Origin: Actinomycetota bacterium
GTDB lineage: Bacteria > Actinomycetota > Actinomycetes > Actinomycetales > Microbacteriaceae
Length of the DNA stretch: 64,000 bases
Direction: 5' to 3'
NCBI GenBank assembly: GCA_947449765.1
Contig: CANFSP010000007.1
Span: 1 to 64,000, forward strand
Below are positions 7,905 through 14,821 of this stretch, piece after piece (positions within the stretch are counted from its first letter, which is position 1; the number at the start of each line of letters is the position of its first letter). The translations under genes were made by a program, and so were the position numbers. The notes under the pieces were generated by a model, which did no database searches, was not told the DNA's origin, and worked only from the letters and a program-made list of their open reading frames with translations.

Positions 7905-8882
7905 TTAGGCGGCACCATCAAACATCGACGTGACCGAACCGTCATCGAAAACTTCACGGATGGCACGCGCGAGCAGCGGCGCGATGGGAAGAACCTCGAG
8001 AGTGGCGAAACGCTTCTCATCAGGAATGGGCAGGGTATCGGTAACGACCACGGAATCCACTGCCGGCGACTGCAAAATCTCGCAGGCCGGATCTGAAAAG
8101 ACAGCATGAGTCGCAGCCACCACTACCCCAATGGCACCATTCGCCTTCAGTGCCTCGGCGGCTTTGACGATGGTGCGACCGGTGTCAATCATGTCATCCA
8201 CAAGTAGACAGACTCGGCCGTTGACCTCACCCACGATCTCGTGAACGGTGACCTGATTGGGAACCTTGGGATCACGACGCTTGTGGATGATGGCCAGCGG
8301 TGCTCCAAGCTTCTCGCTCCAGATGTCGGCGACGCGCACACGACCCATGTCGGGCGAGACCACGGTGAGCGTGCTCGGGTCGAGTTTGGCGCGGAAGTGT
8401 TCGAGCAACACCGGCATCGCAAACAGATGGTCAACTGGCCCGTCAAAGAATCCCTGAATCTGAGCGGCGTGGAGGTCGACGCTCATGATGCGGTCTGCGC
8501 CGGCTGCGGCGAACAAATCGGCCATGAGTCTTGCCGAAATGGGCTCGCGACCGCGCCCCTTCTTGTCTTGGCGCGAGTAAGGGTAAAACGGCGCCACCAC
8601 CGAGATGCGCTTGGCCGATGCACGCTTGAGAGCGTCAATCATGATGAGCGTTTCCATGACCCACTCGTTGATGGGCGCGGTGTGCGATTGAAGCACGAAG
8701 ACGTCGGCTCCGCGAATACTCGAGTCATAGCGGGCGTAGATCTCGCCATTGGCGAAGGTGCGCAGTTCTGCTCCGGTGACATCAATATCGAGCTCACGCG
8801 CTACCGCCTGAGCGAGAGCCGGATGAGCTCGACCCGATACCAAAATAAGTTTCTTCTTGGTCTTGACGGTGATCTCACCCAC
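7905..8882 (-). CDS. prs: Ribose-phosphate pyrophosphokinase (PRPP synthase)
   Basis: 325 aa, the normal size. It makes 5-phosphoribosyl-1-pyrophosphate from ribose 5-phosphate and ATP for nucleotide, His and Trp synthesis. Motifs visible: the flexible-loop sequence PYSRQDKKGRGREPISARL near residues 102-120, VSPDMGRV, and the PRPP-binding loop LLVDDMIDTGRT near residues 222-233. It lies 20 bases after the glmU stop on the same strand, the common actinobacterial glmU-prs pair. Confidence 0.97.
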   Translation of the reverse strand: MGEITVKTKKKLILVSGRAHPALAQAVARELDIDVTGAELRTFANGEIYARYDSSIRGADVFVLQSHTAPINEWVMETLIMIDALKRASAKRISVVAPFYPYSRQDKKGRGREPISARLMADLFAAAGADRIMSVDLHAAQIQGFFDGPVDHLFAMPVLLEHFRAKLDPSTLTVVSPDMGRVRVADIWSEKLGAPLAIIHKRRDPKVPNQVTVHEIVGEVNGRVCLLVDDMIDTGRTIVKAAEALKANGAIGVVVAATHAVFSDPACEILQSPAVDSVVVTDTLPIPDEKRFATLEVLPIAPLLARAIREVFDDGSVTSMFDGAA

Positions 8883-8902
8883 GGTGCCCTGGTTTCTCTC
8901 GA

Positions 8903-10330
8903 CTACGAGTTGTTGGCGTTCTTTGCCGCTTCAGCAGCTGCTGAACCGGGACGGTTGGTTTCGACCCAACCTTCGATATTGCGCTGCGGGGTCACACTCA
9001 TCCCGAGTGCACCTGCCGGAACATCCTTTCGCACAACGGCTCCCGCCGCCGTGTATGCCCCATCCCCGATCGAGACCGGCGCCACAAAAACGTTGTGCGA
9101 GCCGGTGCGCACCTGAGAACCGATGACGGATGCCTGCTTCGTGACACCGTCGTAGTTAGCGAAGATGGTTCCGGCCCCGATATTCGAACCCTCACCAATC
9201 GTGGCATCACCCACATAGGAGAGGTGAGGCACCTTACTCCCCACACCAATGCGAGCGTTTTTGGTTTCCACGAAGGTGCCGATTTTGCCGTTATCGCCGA
9301 GGTAGGTTCCCGGACGGAGATAGCTGAACGGCCCTACACTTGCGCCGGCACCGATCACACTCAGGGTTGCATCGGTGCGCTTGACGGATGCCCCGGCACC
9401 GACCTCGGTATCGAGCAGGGTGGTGTCGGGACCGATGATGGCGCCAGTTTCGATAACCGAGGCGCCGAGCAGCTGGCATCCTGGTCGAATTTCTACATCC
9501 GGTGAGAGCTGAACCTGAAGGTCAATCCACGTCGAGTGGGGGTCGAGAATCGTGACGCCCGCGAGCTGCCACCCACGAATGATCATTGCGTTCAGATGAC
9601 CTGCCGCGGCCGCCAATTGCGCGCGGTCGTTGATGCCCTCCACCTTCCACGAGTGAGCAACCTCGAGTGCGTGAACAAGCTCTCCCTGCGAGCGCAACAG
9701 GCCGACCACATCGGTGATATATTTTTCGCTCTGCGCATTGTTGAGATCAAGCTTGGGAAGCTGATCGCGCAACGAGGCGCTAGCGAAAATGTAGATGCCG
9801 GCGTTAATCTCGCGAACGCCGAGCTCATCCTCAGTGGCGTCTTTATGCTCCACAATGCGGTCGACCGCACCGTCGCTATCACGAATGACTCGGCCATAGC
9901 CGGCAGGGTCATCAAGGAGCGTGGTCAAGAGGGATGCGCTTGCCGCCGCGCGTCGATGTGCAGCGATGAGCTGCTGAAGAGTTTCCGCGTCGAGCAACGG
10001 AACATCCCCGTTGACCACGAGCACATCGCCAGAGAAATCGTCGGGAAGCGCAGATACCGCGAGCTCAACAGCTCGTCCCGTACCAGGGATGTCGTCTTGG
10101 TCAACGATGACGGCGCTCGGCAGATCCACCTCAATGACCTCGACGAGGCGGTCACGCTCGTGGCGAACCACCGCTACCACGTGTTGGGCATCGAGCGCGC
10201 GAGTAGTGGCTAAAACATGGCTAATCACCGTGGCGCCGGCGAGCTTGTGCAAAAGCTTGGGGGTGGCGCTCTTCATCCGCGTGCCCTGACCGGCCGCCAA
10301 AACAATGATGGCGAGGTTGCTGTCGGTCAC
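8903..10330 (-). CDS. glmU: Bifunctional UDP-GlcNAc pyrophosphorylase / GlcN-1-P acetyltransferase
   Basis: 475 aa from a GTG at 10330. GlmU makes UDP-N-acetylglucosamine for peptidoglycan. The N-terminal uridyltransferase carries LAAGQGTRMKS near residues 13-23 and NGDVPLL. The C-terminal half is a left-handed beta helix of hexapeptide repeats with the acetyltransferase segments (RPGTYLG, YVGDATIG). The frame stays open upstream into the tRNA-Gln gene. I reject that start because a strong GGAGGAGGAG ribosome binding site stands directly before GTG 10330. Confidence 0.96.
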   Translation of the reverse strand: MTDSNLAIIVLAAGQGTRMKSATPKLLHKLAGATVISHVLATTRALDAQHVVAVVRHERDRLVEVIEVDLPSAVIVDQDDIPGTGRAVELAVSALPDDFSGDVLVVNGDVPLLDAETLQQLIAAHRRAAASASLLTTLLDDPAGYGRVIRDSDGAVDRIVEHKDATEDELGVREINAGIYIFASASLRDQLPKLDLNNAQSEKYITDVVGLLRSQGELVHALEVAHSWKVEGINDRAQLAAAAGHLNAMIIRGWQLAGVTILDPHSTWIDLQVQLSPDVEIRPGCQLLGASVIETGAIIGPDTTLLDTEVGAGASVKRTDATLSVIGAGASVGPFSYLRPGTYLGDNGKIGTFVETKNARIGVGSKVPHLSYVGDATIGEGSNIGAGTIFANYDGVTKQASVIGSQVRTGSHNVFVAPVSIGDGAYTAAGAVVRKDVPAGALGMSVTPQRNIEGWVETNRPGSAAAEAAKNANNS

Positions 10331-10333
10331 GGA

Positions 10334-10343
10334 CTCCTCCTCC
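10334..10343 (-). promoter_or_regulatory. Strong ribosome binding site fixing the glmU start
   Basis: GGAGGAGGAG on the minus strand just ahead of GTG 10330. It would lie inside the coding sequence if the upstream ATG at 10345 were used, so it decides the start. Confidence 0.8.
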
Positions 10344-10370
10344 ATCACCCGCGTCGTTCGCGAGCATGCG

Positions 10371-10441
10371 CTCCGCCACCTGGATTCGAACCAAGACAAA
10401 CAGCTCCAAAGGCTGCTGTGCTGCCATTACACCATGGCGGA
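10371..10441 (-). tRNA. tRNA-Gln (anticodon TTG)
   Basis: A 71-nt cloverleaf: acceptor stem TCCGCCA/TGGCGGA with discriminator G, D arm TGGTGTAATGGCAGC, anticodon stem-loop CAGCCTTTGGAGCTG with anticodon TTG, and T arm GGTTCGAATCC. The 3' CCA is not encoded. The gene lies 40 bases upstream of glmU on the same strand and may be cotranscribed with it. Confidence 0.96.
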
Positions 10442-10484
10442 TTGACGAGTCGCCTGAACCGAGGAACAGACGAAAACGTTCCCT

Positions 10485-10490
10485 TACAGT
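10485..10490 (+). promoter_or_regulatory. -10 element of the MarR gene
   Basis: TACAGT lies 10 bases before ATG 10501. A short leader is likely. The site lies opposite the tRNA-Gln upstream region. Confidence 0.35.
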
Positions 10491-10500
10491 CTGCCAGAGA

Positions 10501-11025
10501 ATGAGCGGCGATAATGGCTACATGGCACCAGAAAACGACGAGGTCGACCGCATTGTGGCGGCGTGGCGGTCAGAGCGTCCCGACCTCGACTTCTCCCCAC
10601 TTGAGGTGCTCTCGCGAGTGGGTCGTCTCGCCCGTCTTCTCGATCGCGAGCGTCGCCGGGCATTTACCCGGTCTGAGCTTGACTCGTGGGAATTCGATGT
10701 TCTCGCGGCGCTGCGACGCGCGGGCAGCCCGTACCAAATGAGCCCGAAAGCCTTGTTGCAACAAACACTCGTTTCGAGTGGCACGATGACCAACCGCATC
10801 GATCGTCTCGTCGATCGCAACCTCGTTCGGCGACTAGAAGACCCCAACGACGGACGCGGCGTGCTGGTCGAAATGACACCGGCCGGACTGACTCGTGTGG
10901 ATGCGGCCATCACGCGCTTGGTGGACGCAGAAGCAGCCATCCTGTCGGCGCTTCCGCGAGCGGAGCAAAAGAAGCTCGCGGCAGCGTTGAGAAGACTGAG
11001 CCTCGAAATGGATGAGACTGACTGA
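10501..11025 (+). CDS. MarR-family transcriptional regulator
   Basis: 174 aa with a winged helix-turn-helix: SPYQMSPKALLQQTLVSSGTM (helices 3-4), MTNRIDRLVDRNLV (recognition region) and the wing RLEDPNDGRGVLVEMT. LTRVDAAITRLVDAE follows, all typical of MarR dimers. MarR proteins bind palindromes near their own gene and respond to small phenolic or oxidative ligands; the ligand here is unknown. Two starts are possible, ATG 10501 or ATG 10522. I prefer the first because of the -10 hexamer 10 bases before it. The nearest targets would be its own promoter or the divergent tRNA-Gln/glmU region. Confidence 0.88.
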   Translation: MSGDNGYMAPENDEVDRIVAAWRSERPDLDFSPLEVLSRVGRLARLLDRERRRAFTRSELDSWEFDVLAALRRAGSPYQMSPKALLQQTLVSSGTMTNRIDRLVDRNLVRRLEDPNDGRGVLVEMTPAGLTRVDAAITRLVDAEAAILSALPRAEQKKLAAALRRLSLEMDETD

Positions 11026-11040
11026 TTTCGAGGCGTGCGT

Positions 11041-11126
11041 GATTTCGATACGCGCTTCGCGCTACTCAATCAGCGTTTTACGGCGCTACTCAATCAGCGT
11101 TTCGATGCGCTACTCAATCAGCGTTT
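11041..11126. repeat. Tandem copies of a Microbacteriaceae-type intergenic repeat
   Basis: The 20-mer GCGCTACTCAATCAGCGTTT occurs three times at exact 24-base steps (11059, 11083, 11107). It is preceded by TTTCGATACGCGCTTCGCGC, so the first unit is a complete CGATACGCGCTTCGCGCTACTC-type element with an internal inverted repeat. It fills the gap between the convergent MarR and monooxygenase genes. Confidence 0.85.
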
Positions 11127-11141
11127 AGGTGCGCGCGTCAC

Positions 11142-12767
11142 TTAGCTCGCCAGAGCGAATCCTCGGTAACCGTCGTGAGCGACCTCAGTGCACGCGGCAC
11201 GGAATGGCCCAACACCCATGAGCGCTGGCAGTACGACGTGCGGCTTGCCTGCGACGTTGTCACCCATGTACCACGAGTGGCTCGCCCGGTGCACGGTGAA
11301 TTGGCCGATGGCGTTGTTCTGCGCCACCCACTCATCCTGTGCCTGTTGCGTAGCCTCCATGCGGGTAAAGCCGTGCTCCGTGAGGTACTCGATGCAGTCG
11401 CTGATCCACTCCACGTGCTGTTCGAGTGAAACGACCACGTTTGAGAGCACCGAAGGACTCTGCGGCCCGGTAACCAAAAACAGGTTGGGGAAGCCAACCG
11501 ACATCGTGCCGAGGTAAGTTTTCGCGCCTTCTTTCCAGACGTCGCGAAGGTTCTTGCCATCGATACCAACAAGATCAACCTCATTGAGGATGCCGGTGAA
11601 TGCGTCGTAGCCGGTGGCGTACACGATGATGTCCACGTCGGTTTCTGCGGTGGTTGAGCCTGTCGACACCTCAAATCCCGTCGGGGTGATCCGCTTCAGG
11701 GGAGACTCAAGCAAGTCCACGAGATGCACGTTCGACTGGTTGTAGATCTCGTAGTAGCCGCTGTCGATACAGGTGCGACGAGTACCGAATGGGTAGCTCT
11801 TCGGAATCAACTTTTCTGCGATAACCGGGTCGTTAACCCGCTCACGCACTTTGCTCGCCAAGAAGTCCGAGATGGTTTTGTTGGCAGCGTCGTCGACGAG
11901 AACATCGGTGTACGAACCGAAATACGTGAACGGCGACAGGTTCTCGTAGATGTACTGGTAGTACGCGGTACGTTCTTCGTCGGTCGCGTCAAAGGCTCCC
12001 TTCTCGGGGCCGGGCAGACCAAGCCCATCCATCGAGTGCCGTTTACGTTCGCGTTCAGCGGCATAATTCGCCTTCACTGCAGCGACCTCGTCGGCGCTGA
12101 GTTTGCGGTTGAACGCGGGCACAGTCCACGACGGCGTGCGCTGCAAGACGTACAGCTCACCTGCCGTCTTGGCAATTTCTGTAGCCAACTGGATGCCCGT
12201 CGACCCGGTGCCGATAACGGCTACGCGTTTGCCACTGAAGTCCACCGGTTGCGCGGGCCAATCCGTCGAGTACAGGCTTCGTCCGGTGAAGGATTCGTGA
12301 CCGGGGATGTCGATCGGCTTCGGGGTAGAGAGCGCTCCTGTTGCCATAATCACCCAACGCGCGGTGTACGAGTCACCTTTATCGGTTGTCACCGTCCACT
12401 GGTTCGCGTCGTTGTCGAACACCGCCTTGACAACCTTGGTGTTGAACGAAAACAGCTCACGAAGCGAGAAACGGTCCGCTACGTGCTGGGCGTACGAGAG
12501 AATTTCGGGCTGTGCCGAGTAGCGCTCGCTCCACGTCCAATCCTGTTGCAACTCTTCATCCCACGAGTACGAGTACTCCACGCTTTCCACGTCACAGCGC
12601 AGACCGGGATAGCGATTCCAGTACCAGGTGCCACCCACATCGGCACCCTTTTCGAATCCCTGAACAGAGTGCCCCTGCTTGCGCATATTGTGGGCGGCGA
12701 GCATGCCGGCGAAACCGGCGCCAACGATGACGACGTCTACGTGAGGGGTTTCGACACGCTCAACCAT
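11142..12767 (-). CDS. FAD-dependent Baeyer-Villiger-type monooxygenase
   Basis: 541 aa. It has two Rossmann dinucleotide-binding motifs, GAGFAG at 16-21 for FAD and GTGSTG at 186-191 for NADPH. The Baeyer-Villiger fingerprint FxGxxxHxxxWP lies between them at 160-171, here with Tyr166 instead of His. YWNRYPGLRCDVES near residue 49 and the overall length match cyclohexanone/phenylacetone monooxygenases. Such enzymes insert oxygen next to a ketone carbonyl to give an ester or lactone. It is 2 bases downstream of an esterase gene that could hydrolyse the product, and an AraC regulator precedes both. The substrate is unknown. Confidence 0.9.
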   Translation of the reverse strand: MVERVETPHVDVVIVGAGFAGMLAAHNMRKQGHSVQGFEKGADVGGTWYWNRYPGLRCDVESVEYSYSWDEELQQDWTWSERYSAQPEILSYAQHVADRFSLRELFSFNTKVVKAVFDNDANQWTVTTDKGDSYTARWVIMATGALSTPKPIDIPGHESFTGRSLYSTDWPAQPVDFSGKRVAVIGTGSTGIQLATEIAKTAGELYVLQRTPSWTVPAFNRKLSADEVAAVKANYAAERERKRHSMDGLGLPGPEKGAFDATDEERTAYYQYIYENLSPFTYFGSYTDVLVDDAANKTISDFLASKVRERVNDPVIAEKLIPKSYPFGTRRTCIDSGYYEIYNQSNVHLVDLLESPLKRITPTGFEVSTGSTTAETDVDIIVYATGYDAFTGILNEVDLVGIDGKNLRDVWKEGAKTYLGTMSVGFPNLFLVTGPQSPSVLSNVVVSLEQHVEWISDCIEYLTEHGFTRMEATQQAQDEWVAQNNAIGQFTVHRASHSWYMGDNVAGKPHVVLPALMGVGPFRAACTEVAHDGYRGFALAS

Positions 12768-12769
12768 CG

Positions 12770-13654
12770 CTATGCAACCTTCTTCTTCATCCAGGCGCCA
12801 ACCTCATCGATCATGTCGCGACCCTCGCTGAGCATGAATGAGAAGAGCGACCAGTCGTGTGGCATGTCAGTCCACTCGTGGAACGTCACATCGACACCGG
12901 CAGCCGAAGCCTTGTCGCGAATGCGCGTCGAGTCGGAGTGCAGAATCTCGGTCGTTCCGACTTCGATGAGCAGCGGAGAAAGCCCGGAGAGGTCTCCAAA
13001 AACGGGCGACGCCAGGGGGTCAGTTGCCGAGTGCCCCTGCAGGTATTGGTCCGCGCCGGACTGCAAACCCGCCTTAGTCAAGGACACGTCCGCTGCGGCC
13101 TGAGTCGTCATCGACTCACCCGAGTGGGTGAGGTCAGCCCATGGTGACAACAGCACCGTTCCAGCCGGTTGCGGCAGGCCGTGCGCCTTCAATGACAACA
13201 GCAGACTGAGCGCCAAACCACCGCCAGCAGAGTCGCCAGCCACGATGATGTTCTCAGCGGCGAAGCCTTCAGCTATGAGCCCCTGATAGGCAGCAACAGA
13301 ATCGTCGAGCGCGGCCGGGAAAGCGTTCTCAGGAGCCAGACGGTAGTCAATCGAGAAGTGATTCACACCGGCTGCCGCCGCGATGTTTCCGGTGAGGCCG
13401 CGGTACACCTCAGCAGTACCTACGAGCAACGCCCCACCGTGGATGAAGAGCATGACGTTCTTCGAACCGGGGGTGTCCATCCACAGACCGGATATCCCGC
13501 CAATGGTTTTCTCGGTGAAGGAGAGCGACTCCGCCACCGGGAAGGTCGCGACGGCACCGTTGAACTGTGCGCGCACCTCGGCCGCAGGAATAGTGAAATC
13601 GAATGGGTTTGCTACGAGCATGCCTTTGAGGGCGGCGAGTTCGTCGAGCGTCAT
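12770..13654 (-). CDS. Alpha/beta hydrolase, hormone-sensitive-lipase family esterase
   Basis: 294 aa. The oxyanion-hole motif HGG is at 72-74 and the nucleophile elbow GDSAGG has Ser142. DYRLAPEN near residue 103 is typical of the HSL (family IV) esterases. The catalytic His is probably in EWTDMPHDW near the C-terminus. A GAAAGGA ribosome binding site precedes ATG 13654. The gene is followed after 2 bases by the Baeyer-Villiger-type monooxygenase, so it probably cleaves the ester or lactone that enzyme makes. No signal peptide is visible, so it is cytoplasmic. Confidence 0.92.
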   Translation of the reverse strand: MTLDELAALKGMLVANPFDFTIPAAEVRAQFNGAVATFPVAESLSFTEKTIGGISGLWMDTPGSKNVMLFIHGGALLVGTAEVYRGLTGNIAAAAGVNHFSIDYRLAPENAFPAALDDSVAAYQGLIAEGFAAENIIVAGDSAGGGLALSLLLSLKAHGLPQPAGTVLLSPWADLTHSGESMTTQAAADVSLTKAGLQSGADQYLQGHSATDPLASPVFGDLSGLSPLLIEVGTTEILHSDSTRIRDKASAAGVDVTFHEWTDMPHDWSLFSFMLSEGRDMIDEVGAWMKKKVA

Positions 13655-13718
13655 GGCGTCACGGTCCTTTCGTCAGTGAGTGACCTAGGACAATACTGAG
13701 CGCAACCCGCCGTCCGAA

Positions 13719-14714
13719 CTAGGCACGGAGTGAATGCACATTTGAAAATTGTGCACGTGTGCGCCACTCGGACGGTGAGATGTCAAAGACCTCACGAAAA
13801 ACCCGGCTGAAATATCCCGCATCATCGAAGCACCACTTGTGCGCTATTTGACCCACGGATGCGTGAGCAAGCACTGGATCGGCCAGGTCTCGGCGAGCCT
13901 CGGTCAAACGTCGTTGCTTGATCCACTGGGCCACACTCACACCGGCTGACTTGAACACGTTGTAGAGGTGACGCGTGGAGATAAAGTGGGCGGCCGCGAT
14001 GGACTCCGGCGAGAGCTTCCAGTCTTGAAGGTGCTCGTTGATGTAATACGTCACCTCAATGAGCAACGAACGTCCGAGGTCGTTTCGATCAAGCCGATCG
14101 TCGAGTTCGTTACTGAGCACCGAGGTGATCAAGTCAAGACCGGTGCGTGCCAGACGTTCGCCACTGGGTTTGGCGAGATGGTCGAGACTATCGACCAGGC
14201 CCATCAGATAAGTGGATAGCACGGCTCCCGTTCCGGTGGTGCCATCGAGTGGGTACGCGGCAAACTCCCCAGCTAAGCCTGCGGGGAGGTCGAGAGCCGA
14301 TTTGGGAAACATCGCCACGATGAAACGAAAATCTTCGTCAAAGTGCAGGTCGTATTGCCGGGCGGTGTCGTACACCGTGATGGTCCCTGGAGTGAGTTCA
14401 AGTTCGCGATCACCCTGTGTCATCGTTCCCGAACCGGAAACTTGATAACTGAGTTTGTAGAACTCAAACGACTGCCCCGTAATGATTCCAGGGCTTCGAT
14501 GAACTGAATGTGGGCTCGCCTTGATGTCGCTGAGTTGCAAATCGGCCGACCCGGCGGAACGGTACTGGGCGTGAAAATGGGAAGTTCCCAGCGGCACGAT
14601 ATCGAGAGGGGGGAATGCTCGATCCATCTCATCGCGCCACACGCCAATGGATTGCGCGTCATTCGGATCGAGGGCAAGCGAGAGCGGATCATGTCGAAAA
14701 TTAGTCAGCGACAT
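13719..14714 (-). CDS. AraC-family transcriptional activator
   Basis: 331 aa. Residues about 1-200 form an AraC-binding-like sensor domain with a cupin-like GTITVYDTARQYDLHF segment. The last 100 residues hold the two helix-turn-helix motifs of AraC (SPESIAAAHFISTRHLYNVF and VGQIAHKWCFDDAGYFSRVF), ending in SPSEWR. The gene is upstream of the esterase-monooxygenase pair on the same strand (64-base gap). It is probably their activator, responding to the pathway substrate. A GAGAGGGG ribosome binding site precedes the ATG. Confidence 0.9.
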   Translation of the reverse strand: MSLTNFRHDPLSLALDPNDAQSIGVWRDEMDRAFPPLDIVPLGTSHFHAQYRSAGSADLQLSDIKASPHSVHRSPGIITGQSFEFYKLSYQVSGSGTMTQGDRELELTPGTITVYDTARQYDLHFDEDFRFIVAMFPKSALDLPAGLAGEFAAYPLDGTTGTGAVLSTYLMGLVDSLDHLAKPSGERLARTGLDLITSVLSNELDDRLDRNDLGRSLLIEVTYYINEHLQDWKLSPESIAAAHFISTRHLYNVFKSAGVSVAQWIKQRRLTEARRDLADPVLAHASVGQIAHKWCFDDAGYFSRVFREVFDISPSEWRTRAQFSNVHSLRA

Positions 14715-14821
14715 TGGTCCCCTCTCCGCATCGAAATGAGCCTGCTAAGAGGATACGCCCGCGCTGTCGAGTGCACGAATGAATAATCTGATTTTCAGCG
14801 CACACCACTGGGGATAACGTG

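Noticed and set aside
10331-10399. N-terminal extension of glmU into the tRNA-Gln gene
   Set aside because: The frame stays open but crosses the tRNA 3' part, and a strong ribosome binding site stands directly before GTG 10330.
11041-11126. CRISPR-like array of 20-bp repeats
   Set aside because: Spacers of 4 bases are too short, and there are no cas genes; it is a dispersed intergenic element.
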